The notes: generated from the letters alone by a model not told the origin. A stretch of 64,000 nucleotides of DNA from Kitasatospora kifunensis (GCF_014203855.1 NZ_JACHJV010000001.1:3286001-3350000), one strand, 5' to 3'; shown: positions 53,994-62,799, numbered from the stretch's first letter. A program made the numbers and translations.

Positions 53994-55090
53994 GCTTTCC
54001 TTCTCTCCTCGACCTCGACGCCGGGCAGCAGAAGGTCCTCGATCTTCCGTTCCGAGGAAGCCATGTCATCACCGGCTCCCCCGGCGGCGGCAAGACCGTG
54101 ATGGCCGTCTACCGCACCTGGGCGCTGGCCCTTGCCGGGCGCGACGTCGTCCTCCTCACGCGTTCCAATCTGTTGCACCAGTACATCGCCCAGATGTCCC
54201 CGCTGCTGACCGAGTCGCCCCAGGTCACCACCTACCACCGGTGGATCCGACGCTTCTGGCACACCGGCTTCGACACCGACCTGCCGCGGACCGATGAAGG
54301 CGACTGGAGCTACGACTGGCCCGAGATCCAGCGGGCGTGCATCCAAAGGAACATCCGCTCGACCGCACATCTGGTGATCGATGAGGGGCAGAACCTGCCC
54401 ATTGGCTTCTATCATCTGTGCCGGCTCCTGGGTGTCGGCGTCAGCGTCTTCGCGGACGAGAACCAGCGGATCGGCGACGATCACAGCACCCTCTCGGAGA
54501 TACGCCGAACGCTCCGCGTGGACGCCGATCCGTTGGTACTGCACGAGAACCGCAGGAACAGTCGAGAAATCGCGATGCTGGCAGCCGAGTTCCGCGGGGA
54601 GGTCCGGGGGGACGTCTCCATGCCCGCGCGCAGCGGCAGCAGACCCGTCGTCACGAGAACTCCCTCCCTGGACCACCTGCTCGCCGGGATCTCCCACTAC
54701 TTCAGCGCTCACCGGGACCGGAGCATCGGCATCATCTGCAGGTCGACAGTTCTGCTGCGGGACATCCAGAGCAGACTCACCGGCCTCGGGCTCGCGAAGC
54801 ACACCCAGGCCTACGCCCACGACGATCAGTACCGGAAGACCATCGACTTCTCGAGCAGGCCCATCCGGATCGTGAGCACCGCAAGCATGAAGGGCCTGGA
54901 GTTCGACAGCGTGTTCGTGCCGGACCTGGACGCCTACACCGAGGACCCGACCAGCGTCGAGGCACGCCTGCGCTTCCTCGTGCTGTGCACTCGCGCCCGA
55001 GAAGATCTCCATTTTGCCCACCGCGGTCCCCAGCAACCCGCCATCCTGTCGGATATTCCGGAGTCCTTGTTGGTCCGACACTCCGGTTGA
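53990..55090 (+). CDS. SF1 (UvrD-like) helicase, last gene of the DrmAB operon
   Basis: 366 residues from ATG at 53990, overlapping the DrmB-like stop in ATGA. Walker A GSPGGGKTVMA is very close to the start (about 28-38). The Walker B box reads VIDEGQNLP (about 128-136), with Gly-Gln in place of the usual Ala-Gln. Motif III-like SVFADENQRI, then STASMKGLEFDSVFVPDLD (about 297-315) and LRFLVLCTRAREDL. Small for a UvrD helicase: the 1B/2B insertions are missing. It takes the operon place where DISARM normally has the phospholipase-D protein DrmC. Confidence 0.85.
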   Translation: MSFPSLLDLDAGQQKVLDLPFRGSHVITGSPGGGKTVMAVYRTWALALAGRDVVLLTRSNLLHQYIAQMSPLLTESPQVTTYHRWIRRFWHTGFDTDLPRTDEGDWSYDWPEIQRACIQRNIRSTAHLVIDEGQNLPIGFYHLCRLLGVGVSVFADENQRIGDDHSTLSEIRRTLRVDADPLVLHENRRNSREIAMLAAEFRGEVRGDVSMPARSGSRPVVTRTPSLDHLLAGISHYFSAHRDRSIGIICRSTVLLRDIQSRLTGLGLAKHTQAYAHDDQYRKTIDFSSRPIRIVSTASMKGLEFDSVFVPDLDAYTEDPTSVEARLRFLVLCTRAREDLHFAHRGPQQPAILSDIPESLLVRHSG

Positions 55091-55164
55091 TCTCGGCCCC
55101 GGGCTTCGGGGGGGGGATCACTCCCCTCCCGGGCTCCCTTCCAGGTGGCTGCCGATCAGCCGCA

Positions 55165-55206
55165 TCGCGGTCCACCGTTGCCCGGCTGGCCGGCGGTGGA
55201 CCGCGA
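55165..55206. terminator. Hairpin between the defence operon and the LCP gene
   Basis: TCGCGGTCCACCG at 55165-55177 pairs with its complement at 55194-55206, between convergent stops. A nine-G tract (55108-55116) lies between the helicase stop and this hairpin. Confidence 0.75.
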
Positions 55207-55224
55207 CGGTTGTGGCGGGGTCGA

Positions 55225-56961
55225 TCAGGGAGCCGAGTCCGGCACGCCCGGGCTCTTGTCGTAGGCCTTGATCGGGCTCATGCCCACCCCGTTGATCTGC
55301 ACCGTGTCCTGGGTGCTGACCTGGGCGCACTTGCTGGAGTCGTCGGCGGTCTGCGCGTCGCTGTTGGTCAGCGCCTGCTGGGTGTTGACGGGGGCCGGGG
55401 CCGCGGCGGAGGCGCCGCCGCCCGAGCCGCCGGCGGGGGCGGAGCCGAAGGTGGTGCCGCTGGTCCAGTCCTTGCCGATCACCAGGGTGATACCGGGGCC
55501 ATCGCCGGGCTTGACCGCCGCGGCGGGCAGGCCGACCGAGGCGGCGACCTCCTGGGCGTCGGCCTCACGGCCGGCGGTGTAGGTGACCTCGCTGGTCTGG
55601 TCGGTGCCCACCGCGTTGGCGGCGGAGGTGGCGGAGTTGTACCCGGCCTCCTTCAGCGCCGTGGCGAGGTCGCCGGCCCGGCCGGGCACGCCGCTGCCGT
55701 TCTTCACGTGGACGGCGATCTCGCTCTTCGCCGCGCCGGAGGGTGCCGCGGGTGCCGCCGGAGCGGCCGCGGACGGCGCGGCGGAGGGCGAGTTGGGGTC
55801 CGCGGTCGAGGTGGCCGAGGCGGCGGCGGCGGACTTGTCCCCGGTGCCGGTGGTCAGCGAGACGTCGTTGGTGATCGCGGAGAAGAGGTTCTTCGCGGCC
55901 GGCGCGACCAGCACGCGGCCGTCCTCACCCTTGAGGGTGTCGGGGTTGTTCTGCATCGTGGTCATGGTGATGCGGTTGGTCGGGACCTTGTTGAGGTCGT
56001 TCGCCAGACCCACCAGGTTCGTGATGCCGCTGAGGCCGTCGTCGACGGTCAGCGCCTTGGTGGCGGCGTTCGCCAGCGAGAGCACCGCAGCGGGGTTGGT
56101 CAGCGTGCCCGCGCTCTTCAGCTGGCGGACCATCGAGCTGAGGAACATGTGCTGGGCCACCGTGCGGCCCAGGTCGCTGCCGTCGCCGAAGCCGTGCCGG
56201 GTGCGGACGAACTGCAGGGCGGACATCCCCTGGAGGGTGTGGTTGCCCTTCTTCAACTTGAGGTGCGAGTACGGGTCGTAGACGTTGTTGTCCACGCAGA
56301 TCGGCACGCCGCCGATGGCGTCCGACATGTTCACCACGCCGTTGAAGTCGACCATCATGAAGTGGTCGATGGGTATACCGGTCAGCTGGTGCACGGCGGC
56401 CACCGTGCAGCCGGGGCCGTAGTCCAGGGTGCTGTTGATCAGGTCCCGGTGCGGCTTCATCACGGCGTGGGTCTGGCTGTCGGTGCAGCCCGGCAGCTCC
56501 ATCATGGTGTCGCGCGGGATGCTCATCACGGTCGCGTTGCTGCGGTCCGCCGAGACGTGCAGCACCATCTCCACGTCGGCGTTGGCGCCGGGCCCGCAGT
56601 CGCCGCCGATCGCGCAGTCGGCCGCGTTGTCACGCTGGTCGGAGCCGATCACCATGATGTTGATCGGGGTGCGGCCGAAGGCGTCCGGCTTCTCCTTGCC
56701 CGCGTCGCCCGAGGTACCGGCGAAGAGCGCCGAGTGCTTGATGTTGCCGGACAGCTTCTCGTAGATGTAGCCGAAGGTGCCGCCGGTGACCAGCACCAGG
56801 CCGGCCGTGGTGTAGGCGAGGATCCGCAGGCCGCGCCGCTTGGGCGGCTTCCTGCTCTTACGGGCCGCCGCCCGGCCACCGCCCCCCGGGGGCGGGTTCT
56901 GGACGCCGCGCGCACGCCGACGTGGCCCGGGACCGGGGGTGTCCACCTGCATTCCGCTCAC
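55225..56961 (-). CDS. LCP (LytR-CpsA-Psr) family cell-wall protein with LytR_C domain
   Basis: 578 residues from GTG at 56961 behind GGAAGG. A basic cytoplasmic start, a membrane helix (RILAYTTAGLVLVTGGTFGY, about 45-66), then the LCP domain (about 95-330) with NIMVIGSDQRD, VMSIPRDTMMELPG, DHFMMVDFNGVVNMSDAIGG and LQFVRTRHGFGDGSDLGRT carrying the conserved Asp and Arg residues. A Ser/Ala-rich linker and a LytR_C domain (SEIAVHVKNGSGVPGRAGDL) follow. LCP enzymes transfer glycopolymers from polyprenyl carriers to peptidoglycan. Confidence 0.94.
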   Translation of the reverse strand: MSGMQVDTPGPGPRRRARGVQNPPPGGGGRAAARKSRKPPKRRGLRILAYTTAGLVLVTGGTFGYIYEKLSGNIKHSALFAGTSGDAGKEKPDAFGRTPINIMVIGSDQRDNAADCAIGGDCGPGANADVEMVLHVSADRSNATVMSIPRDTMMELPGCTDSQTHAVMKPHRDLINSTLDYGPGCTVAAVHQLTGIPIDHFMMVDFNGVVNMSDAIGGVPICVDNNVYDPYSHLKLKKGNHTLQGMSALQFVRTRHGFGDGSDLGRTVAQHMFLSSMVRQLKSAGTLTNPAAVLSLANAATKALTVDDGLSGITNLVGLANDLNKVPTNRITMTTMQNNPDTLKGEDGRVLVAPAAKNLFSAITNDVSLTTGTGDKSAAAASATSTADPNSPSAAPSAAAPAAPAAPSGAAKSEIAVHVKNGSGVPGRAGDLATALKEAGYNSATSAANAVGTDQTSEVTYTAGREADAQEVAASVGLPAAAVKPGDGPGITLVIGKDWTSGTTFGSAPAGGSGGGASAAAPAPVNTQQALTNSDAQTADDSSKCAQVSTQDTVQINGVGMSPIKAYDKSPGVPDSAP

Positions 56962-57356
56962 GTCCGCTGTCCTTCCGCCGTCGATCGCCGATCGTGACCC
57001 ACAAGACCGAGAGCACGGTCCAGCCGTGCGTTCGGTCCCGAAGCAGCCGGTGATCCTCCGGATCCATCAGTCGCTCGCGGCCGGTGCCGAGAGGCGTGCT
57101 TGGTTCGTGCCTGTCTGGACGTCGGCGTGTCGAGCCTCGGTTCCCAGGCGCGCAGCATAGCCGCCCACCCTTTGAGGCCGAAGTGCGGAGCAGGGGCTGG
57201 CAGCACGGCACTTGAGTGACCCGCGCCACACCCCGACCGGCTCACCCGTGTCACATCGGCGGGCCCGACCCGGTCAGTTGGTCGGGCGGTCCACCCCATG
57301 GAGCGGGGCGCCCACGACGGCCGACGGCGAGAGCGACGAGAGGGAGCAGTGCGGAC
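56962..57356. other. Divergent promoter region LCP / NAD(P)-binding protein
   Basis: 395 bases without a supported gene. It must hold the promoters of both divergent genes. A small GCACGG/CCGTGC stem lies at 57013-57029. I see no clear operator. Confidence 0.45.
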
Positions 57357-58106
57357 ATGCGGGTAGCGGTAGCAGGCGGAACCGGTCTGACCGGGCGTCA
57401 CGTGGTCACGGCCCTGACGGCGGCGGGCCACCAGCCGGTGGTCCTGGCGCGATCGCGCGGGGTGGACCTGGTCACCGGTGTGGGAGTGACGAAGGCAATG
57501 GACGGCGTCGAGGCCGTGATCGACGTCACCAACCGGCTGACGGCCCGGCGGGCGAGCTCGATCGCCTTCTTCGAGGCCGCCGGGCGCCACCTGTTGGCCG
57601 CCGAGGAGCAGGCGGGGGTGCGGCACCACGTGGCGCTGTCGATCGTCGGCATCGACCGGGTGGATCTCGGCTACTACGCGGGCAAGCGGCGCCAGGAGGA
57701 GCTGGTGCGGGCCGGTGGCGTGCCGTGGACGGTGCTGCGGGCCACCCAGTTCCACGAGTTCACCGAGCAGTTCCTGCGCCCGGGCCTGCCGGTCACGATG
57801 GTGCCGCGGATGCTCAGCCAGCCGGTCGCGGTCCGCGAGGTGGCCGACGCGCTGGTGGCGCTGGTCGAGGGCCCACCGCAGGCGATGGCGCCGGAGCTGG
57901 CCGGCCCGGGGCCGGAGCAGATGGTCGACGCGGTGCGCCGACTCGCCCGGGCGCGGGGGCGGCGCTGCCGGGTGCTGCCGCTGACGATGCCCGGGGCCGC
58001 CGGACGGGCGGCGGCCGGCGGCGGGCTGCTGCCCGCCGAGCCGGGGCCGCGCGGCGCCCAGACCTTCGAGCAGTGGCTGACCGAACGCGCGGGTGGCCGC
58101 TCATAG
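57357..58106 (+). CDS. NAD(P)-binding (NmrA/atypical SDR-like) protein
   Basis: 249 residues from ATG at 57357; the upstream open frame to 57216 has no dinucleotide-fold sense. The Rossmann motif MRVAVAGGTGLTGRHVVTAL (G-x-x-G-x-x-G) is at the N-terminus, followed by VEAVIDVTN and YYAGKRRQEELVRAGG (Y-x-x-x-K). This is the form of NmrA-like or SDR a5-type proteins. No substrate can be assigned. Cytoplasmic. Confidence 0.88.
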   Translation: MRVAVAGGTGLTGRHVVTALTAAGHQPVVLARSRGVDLVTGVGVTKAMDGVEAVIDVTNRLTARRASSIAFFEAAGRHLLAAEEQAGVRHHVALSIVGIDRVDLGYYAGKRRQEELVRAGGVPWTVLRATQFHEFTEQFLRPGLPVTMVPRMLSQPVAVREVADALVALVEGPPQAMAPELAGPGPEQMVDAVRRLARARGRRCRVLPLTMPGAAGRAAAGGGLLPAEPGPRGAQTFEQWLTERAGGRS

Positions 58107-58171
58107 CCGGCGGAACAGCCAGCAGGATAGCCAGCGGATCCGGGCCAGCGGGCCCTTGCCAGCGGGCCCGA

Positions 58172-58363
58172 CTACTCCTTGGGGCTCTCCGGCTCCTCCA
58201 CGAAGTCGACCCGCTTGAAACGCGAGTTCATCGACTTCAGCAGGAACCAGGTGGCGACGCCCAGCCCGCAGAAGACGACGAAGCCCAGCAGGCCCGGGGT
58301 GACCGAGTTCGGGTCGTAGGCCAGCGAGGTAGTGGCGTGGGCAAGGTTCACGGGGGTGCTCAT
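58172..58363 (-). CDS. Small conserved membrane protein next to mca
   Basis: 63 residues from ATG at 58363, preceded directly by GGAGGA; a GTG at position five (MNLAHATTS reading) is the alternative and has better spacing. One membrane helix (VTPGLLGFVVFCGLGVATWF) and an acidic/basic tail (RFKRVDFVEEPESPKE). It follows mca in the same orientation, the arrangement I expect in Streptomyces. Function unknown. Confidence 0.75.
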   Translation of the reverse strand: MSTPVNLAHATTSLAYDPNSVTPGLLGFVVFCGLGVATWFLLKSMNSRFKRVDFVEEPESPKE

Positions 58364-58404
58364 TCCTCCATGGTGACCCGGCACTCTGCGGACCGGGTCA
58401 CCGG

Positions 58405-58436
58405 GGTGGGGCGTGTCGCGCACGACCCGCCCCACC
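58405..58436 (-). terminator. Hairpin after mca
   Basis: GGTGGGGCG at 58405-58413 pairs with CGCCCCACC at 58428-58436 region, eight bases past the mca stop. Confidence 0.6.
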
Positions 58437-58444
58437 AGGGGTGA

Positions 58445-59341
58445 CTACTGCGCGGTGTCCCCCGCCAGGCTGGTGGCGCGCAGGCCGGCGAACAGGTCGT
58501 CCTCCGGCAGGTCGGTGTCGACCAGCGAGCGCGCCAGCTCGTAGTCCTCGGTCGGCCAGACCTCGCGCTGCACCTCCAGCGGCACCCGGAACCACGGGCC
58601 GTCCGGGTCGATCTGGGTGGCGTGCGCGATCAGCGCGCGGTCGCGGGTCTCGAACCAGTCCGCGCAGTGCACCCGGGTGGTGATCTCGCGCTCGGCGCGG
58701 CCGCTCTTCTCCCAGCCGGCGATCCACTCGCCGTACGGGGAGTCGAAGCCGTGCTCGGTGAGGTACCGGTGCAGCTCACGGATCCGGCCCATCGGGAAGC
58801 CGTGGTTGTAGTAGAGCTTCAGCGGCTGCCAGGGCTCGCCGGCCTCCGGGTAGGCGTCCGGGTCACCGGCGGCGTCGAAGGCCCGCATGGTGATCTTGTG
58901 GGTCATGATGTGGTCGGGGTGCGGGTATCCGCCGTTCTCGTCGTAGGTGGTGATCACCTGCGGCTTGAACTCGCGGATCAGGCGCACCAGCGGCTCGGCG
59001 GCGGCCTCGACGTCCTGCAGCGCGAAGCAGCCCTCGGGCAGCGGCGGCAGCGGATCGCCCTCGGGCAGGCCCGAGTCGACGAAGCCCAGCCAGGCCTGCT
59101 CGACGCCCAGGATCTCCCGGGCGGCGTCCATCTCCTTGCGACGGACCTCGTGGATGTTCTCCTCCACATAAGGGTCGCCCTGGAGCTTGGGGTTCAGCAC
59201 AGAACCGCGCTCCCCGCCGGTGCAGGTGGCCACCAGCACCTCAACGCCCTTGGCGACATACATGGCCATGGTGGCCGCGCCCTTGCTGGACTCATCGTCC
59301 GGGTGCGCGTGCACCGCCATCAGCCGCAACTGCTCTGTCAA
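58445..59341 (-). CDS. mca: Mycothiol S-conjugate amidase
   Basis: 298-residue zinc amidase that cleaves mycothiol S-conjugates into a mercapturic acid for export and GlcN-Ins for recycling; part of actinomycete thiol-based detoxification. The TTG start at 59341 follows GGAAGGAACC. Metal motifs AVHAHPDDESS near the N-terminus and GGYPHPDHIMTH in the middle are intact; TCTGGERGSVLNP is typical. Length equals known Mca proteins and is close to MshB, but the C-terminal part (SPYGEWIAGW, RVHCADWFETRDRAL) fits Mca. Confidence 0.95.
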   Translation of the reverse strand: MTEQLRLMAVHAHPDDESSKGAATMAMYVAKGVEVLVATCTGGERGSVLNPKLQGDPYVEENIHEVRRKEMDAAREILGVEQAWLGFVDSGLPEGDPLPPLPEGCFALQDVEAAAEPLVRLIREFKPQVITTYDENGGYPHPDHIMTHKITMRAFDAAGDPDAYPEAGEPWQPLKLYYNHGFPMGRIRELHRYLTEHGFDSPYGEWIAGWEKSGRAEREITTRVHCADWFETRDRALIAHATQIDPDGPWFRVPLEVQREVWPTEDYELARSLVDTDLPEDDLFAGLRATSLAGDTAQ

Positions 59342-59479
59342 CGCCTGGTTCCTTCCGGGAATGTCCGGGCTCAGCTCGTCCCCCTATAGTGACGGACTGG
59401 AAGGCCCGTACATTCCCGTCGCCCAGCGCGTGGACAGGTGCCGCAGCCAGCGGCCTTCCCGGAAGGGACTGAACCTGCC

Positions 59480-59899
59480 ATGACCGCCACCACCAGCACC
59501 TCGCCCACCGCCCTGCCCCAGGGCCGCTACGGCGGGAAGAGCGACCAGGAGGCGGACCGCAAGCTCAAGGTGATCGGCGCGGTGCTGGCCGTCCTGCTGC
59601 TGGGCCTGGTGGCCTGGCTCGGCGGCTCCTACCTGATGACCGCGACCAAGCTCAACGGCGCCGTCCCGGTCTTCAACCCGATCTCCGACACCGAGGTGCA
59701 GGCCGAGCTCTCGGTGACCAAGGACGCCGGCACCGGCGGTACCTGCACGATCCGCTCACAGGCCGCCGACGGCTCGGTGGTCGGCCTGCTCGACGTCGCG
59801 GTGCCGAAGGCCGGCACCACGTTCGTCCAGACGGTCACGATCCGCACCACCGCCCGCGGCACGACGGCCGAGCTGATGGGCTGCACGCCCGGCAAGTAG
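59480..59899 (+). CDS. DUF4307 membrane protein
   Basis: 139 residues from ATG at 59480 (GGAAGGGA upstream). A short hydrophilic start (GRYGGKSDQEADRKLKVIG), one membrane helix (AVLAVLLLGLVAWLGGSYLM) and an outer beta-rich domain with two Cys (GTCTIRSQ and ELMGCTPGK). The actinomycete DUF4307 family is commonly divergent from mca, as here. Function unknown. Confidence 0.88.
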   Translation: MTATTSTSPTALPQGRYGGKSDQEADRKLKVIGAVLAVLLLGLVAWLGGSYLMTATKLNGAVPVFNPISDTEVQAELSVTKDAGTGGTCTIRSQAADGSVVGLLDVAVPKAGTTFVQTVTIRTTARGTTAELMGCTPGK

Positions 59900-60162
59900 C
59901 CCGGCCAAAGCGCCCTGCCCGCCGCCCTGATGGGGTTGACCTGGCCACAAGCCGGGCACTTGCATCGGTACGGCCAGTGCAAACAGACCGTTAACGCACC
60001 GCTACCGGACTCCCGCTGCGGGCCGGACATTGTTAGGCTCGTGGTTTCGCCCCTTCCGCGCCGGACGGCTCGGAGGCGGGCGTTGCTTTGTAGAGAGCAC
60101 CTGTAGCACCTGTACTGCTGACGAAAACCCTCAGCACCTCCCAGCACCGACGAGGAGCACCC

Positions 60163-60663
60163 GTGACCCAGACCAGCGAGACCGTGACCTGGCTCACTCC
60201 GGCCGCCTACGACAAGCTCAAGAATGAGCTGGATCAGCTGACCGGTCCGATGCGCGCCGAGATCACGCAGAAGATCGAGGCCGCGCGCGAAGAGGGTGAC
60301 CTCAAGGAGAACGCCGGGTACCACGCCGCCCGCGAGGAGCAGGGCAAGATGGAGCTGCGGATCCGCCAGCTCACCCAGCTCCTGGAGCGCGCCAAGGTCG
60401 GCGAGGCCCCCGAGGACTCCGGCGTGGTCGCCCCCGGCATGATCGTCACGGTCGCCTTCGGCGGAGACCCGGACGACACCATGGTCTTCCTGCTCGGCTC
60501 CCGCGAGGTGGCCGGCGACGACGACCTGGACGTCTACTCGCCGCAGTCGCCGCTGGGCCGCGCGATCGACGGCAAGCAGATCGGCGACGACGCCCAGTAC
60601 GAGCTGCCGAACGGCAAGAAGGCCAGCGTGCGCATCCTCGAGGTCAAGCCGTTCACCGGCTGA
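60163..60663 (+). CDS. greA: Transcription elongation factor GreA
   Basis: 166 residues from GTG at 60163 with GAGGAG upstream. The N-terminal coiled coil (LTPAAYDKLKNELDQLTGPM and EAREEGDLKENAGYHAAREE, with the tip acidic residues D and E of E-E-G-D-L-K-E-N) reaches into the RNA polymerase channel to trigger cleavage of backtracked RNA; the C-terminal FKBP-like domain begins at about 85 and ends with SPLGRAIDGKQIGDDAQYEL. Full length. Followed by a strong terminator. Confidence 0.96.
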   Translation: MTQTSETVTWLTPAAYDKLKNELDQLTGPMRAEITQKIEAAREEGDLKENAGYHAAREEQGKMELRIRQLTQLLERAKVGEAPEDSGVVAPGMIVTVAFGGDPDDTMVFLLGSREVAGDDDLDVYSPQSPLGRAIDGKQIGDDAQYELPNGKKASVRILEVKPFTG

Positions 60664-60676
60664 CCCTGCTGACGCG

Positions 60677-60718
60677 ACGGCGGTGGGCCCGGACCGGTCG
60701 GTCCGGGCCCACCGCCGT
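60677..60718. terminator. Strong hairpin between greA and the ABC permease
   Basis: An 18-bp perfect inverted repeat (60677-60694 and 60701-60718, core GGCGGTGGGCCCGGAC) with a 6-base loop, between convergent stops. Confidence 0.85.
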
Positions 60719-60751
60719 TCACGCGCTCACCTGCCCGCGGAGCGGCCCCAG

Positions 60752-61615
60752 CTACCCGACCGCGGAGCGGTACTTGCGCACCGACAGCCAGGAGAAGACC
60801 GCCAGCACCACCAGCGAGGAGACGATCGAGACCCCGATCGCGTGCTGCATCGGCCAGGCCCGGTCCACCGGGCCGATCTGGTTGCCGAACAGGTCACGGC
60901 AGGCCTGGACGGTGGAGCTGAACGGGTTCCAGTAGGCGATCGGCTGCAGCCAGCCCGGCATGCTGCTGATCGGGACGAACGCGTTGGAGACGAAGGTCAG
61001 CGGGAAGAGCCAGATCAGCCCGGCCGAGGTGGCCGCCTCCGGACTGCGCACCGAGAGCCCGATCAGCGCGCCGATCCAGGAGAACGCGTAGCCGAGCAGC
61101 AGGAGCAGCGCGAAGGCCGCCAGCGCCCGGAAGAAGTCGTGGTGGATCCGCCAGCCGACCGCCAGCGCGACCAGTGCGAGCACCAGCAGCGTGAACCCGG
61201 TCTGCACCAGGTCGGCCAGGGTCCGCCCGACCAACACCGCCGAGCGGGTCATCGGCAGCGAGCGGAACCGGTCCACCAGCCCCTTGGTCATGTCCTCCGC
61301 GATGCCGGCCGAGGCGCCCGCCACCGCGAAGGTGACGGTCTGCGCGAAGATGCCGGCCATCAGGAACTGGATGTAGATCGAGGAACTGGAGCCGGCCATC
61401 GGGATCTTGATGGCCCCACCCATCACGTAGGAGAAGAGCAGCACGAACATCACCGGCTGCATAAGCCCAAAAACTACGATTTCCGGAATTCTGGACATCC
61501 GACGCAAATTGCGCCGGGCGACCACCCAGGAGTCGTGCAGCATGGCCCCGATCCCGTGCCGCTGACGCGGGACGGCGCCGCCGATGGCGTGCTCGGTCGC
61601 GGTGGACGCACTCAT
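60752..61615 (-). CDS. ABC transporter permease (DrrB/ABC-2 type)
   Basis: 287 residues from ATG at 61615, one base after the ATPase stop and with AGGAGG upstream inside the ATPase gene; a longer reading would run through repeat-coded sequence. Six membrane helices; ABC-2 motifs IPEIVVFGLMQPVMFVLLFS near the start and AATSAGLIWLFPLTFVSNAF later, then the FSSTVQACRDL end. Works with the ATPase as a DrrAB-type exporter of drugs or lipids. Confidence 0.93.
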   Translation of the reverse strand: MSASTATEHAIGGAVPRQRHGIGAMLHDSWVVARRNLRRMSRIPEIVVFGLMQPVMFVLLFSYVMGGAIKIPMAGSSSSIYIQFLMAGIFAQTVTFAVAGASAGIAEDMTKGLVDRFRSLPMTRSAVLVGRTLADLVQTGFTLLVLALVALAVGWRIHHDFFRALAAFALLLLLGYAFSWIGALIGLSVRSPEAATSAGLIWLFPLTFVSNAFVPISSMPGWLQPIAYWNPFSSTVQACRDLFGNQIGPVDRAWPMQHAIGVSIVSSLVVLAVFSWLSVRKYRSAVG

Positions 61616-61616
61616 C

Positions 61617-62699
61617 TCAGACCTCCTTCCTGACGCGCCGACCCTTGCCCCGGTCCTTGCCCCGGTCCTTGCCCCGGTCCTTGCCCCGGTCCGTGCGCCG
61701 GCCCCCGCCCGGCCCCGCGCCGCCCCCGGACCCACCGTTCTCGGCCTCGCCGTTCTCCGTCACGGTGGCGTGCCCGGTCAGCGACAGGAAGACGTCGTCC
61801 AGGGTGGGCCGGCGCAGCCCGATGTCGTCGATCTCGATCTCCCGCGAGTCCAGTTCACGGATCACGTCGGCCAGCACCCTGGCGCCACCGGTGACCGGCA
61901 TGGTGATCCGCCGGGTGTTCTTCTCCACGCTGGGGTCGCCCACCGCGTAGCTCTTCAATGCCTCGACGGCGGCAGCGATCAGGGTGGCGTCGTGCACCAC
62001 CACCTCCACCCGCTCGCCGCCGATCTGCGCCTTGAGCTGGTCGGCGGTGCCGCGCGCGATCACCCTGCCGTGGTCGACCACCGCGATGTCGTGCGCCAGG
62101 CGGTCGGCCTCCTCCAGGTACTGCGTGGTGAGCAGCAGCGTGGTGCCCTGCTCGACCAGGGTCTCGATGACCTCCCACAGCGCGAGCCTGTTGCGCGGGT
62201 CCAGGCCGGTGGTCGGCTCGTCCAGGAACATCACCGGCGGGCGCACCACCAGCGCGGCCGCCAGGTCGAGCCGGCGCCGCATGCCACCGGAGTAGGTCTT
62301 GGCGGTGCGGTCGGCCGCCTCGCCGAGGTTGAACCACTCGAGCAGCTCCAGCGCCCTGGCCTTGGCCGCCCGGGCCGTCATCTGGTACAACTCGCCGACC
62401 ATCTGCAGGTTCTCGCGCCCCGTCAGGTACTCGTCGACGGCGGCGTACTGGCCGGAGAGGCCGATCAGACTGCGCACCTGGTTGGGGTGGCGCAGCACGT
62501 CCACCCCGGCCACCGTGGCGCTGCCGGAGTCCGGGCGCAGCAGCGTGGTCAGGACCCGTACGGTGGTCGTCTTGCCGGCGCCGTTGGGGCCGAGCAGTCC
62601 GAGCACCGTCCCCTGCGGCACGTCCAGGCTCACCCCGTCCAGGGCGCGCACCTCGCCGAAGGTCTTCACCAGGTTCTCGGCACGGATGGCTACTGGCAT
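61617..62699 (-). CDS. ABC transporter ATP-binding protein (DrrA type)
   Basis: 360 residues from ATG at 62699 (AGGGGA upstream). Walker A LLGPNGAGKTTTVRVL, signature TYSGGMRRRLDLAAAL, Walker B PVMFLDEPTTGLD, and the DrrA-type C-terminal regulatory domain ending DDVFLSLTGHA. An extra tail of about 35 residues (Gly-rich, then four RGKD-type repeats) follows and is coded by a 12-bp tandem repeat just before the stop. Upstream of and overlapping by context with its permease, so the pair forms one exporter. Confidence 0.93.
   Translation of the reverse strand: MPVAIRAENLVKTFGEVRALDGVSLDVPQGTVLGLLGPNGAGKTTTVRVLTTLLRPDSGSATVAGVDVLRHPNQVRSLIGLSGQYAAVDEYLTGRENLQMVGELYQMTARAAKARALELLEWFNLGEAADRTAKTYSGGMRRRLDLAAALVVRPPVMFLDEPTTGLDPRNRLALWEVIETLVEQGTTLLLTTQYLEEADRLAHDIAVVDHGRVIARGTADQLKAQIGGERVEVVVHDATLIAAAVEALKSYAVGDPSVEKNTRRITMPVTGGARVLADVIRELDSREIEIDDIGLRRPTLDDVFLSLTGHATVTENGEAENGGSGGGAGPGGGRRTDRGKDRGKDRGKDRGKGRRVRKEV
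61651..61698. repeat. Four 12-bp tandem repeats coding the ATPase tail
   Basis: CGGTCCTTGCCC three times exactly (61651-61662, 61663-61674, 61675-61686) and a degenerate fourth unit. They encode repeats of the tetrapeptide D-R-G-K in the minus-strand gene, which add positive/negative charge clusters to the C-terminus without frame loss. Confidence 0.9.
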
Positions 62700-62799
62700 C
62701 GGTGAAGTCCCCTCTGCTGGAGGCCGGGCACAGTACAGAAACACTGTGGCCCCTTCGGCCCGGCTCGGCGACTGCAGGAGCAGGCCCCGGGCGTGCCGA

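Noticed and set aside
55108..55116. Nine-G tract as a phase-variation switch
   Set aside because: It lies after the helicase stop codon and before the terminator, so length change would not alter a protein.
54418..56997. 859-codon plus-strand frame
   Set aside because: It runs out of frame through the SF1 helicase and antisense to the LCP gene; composition is that of a shadow frame.
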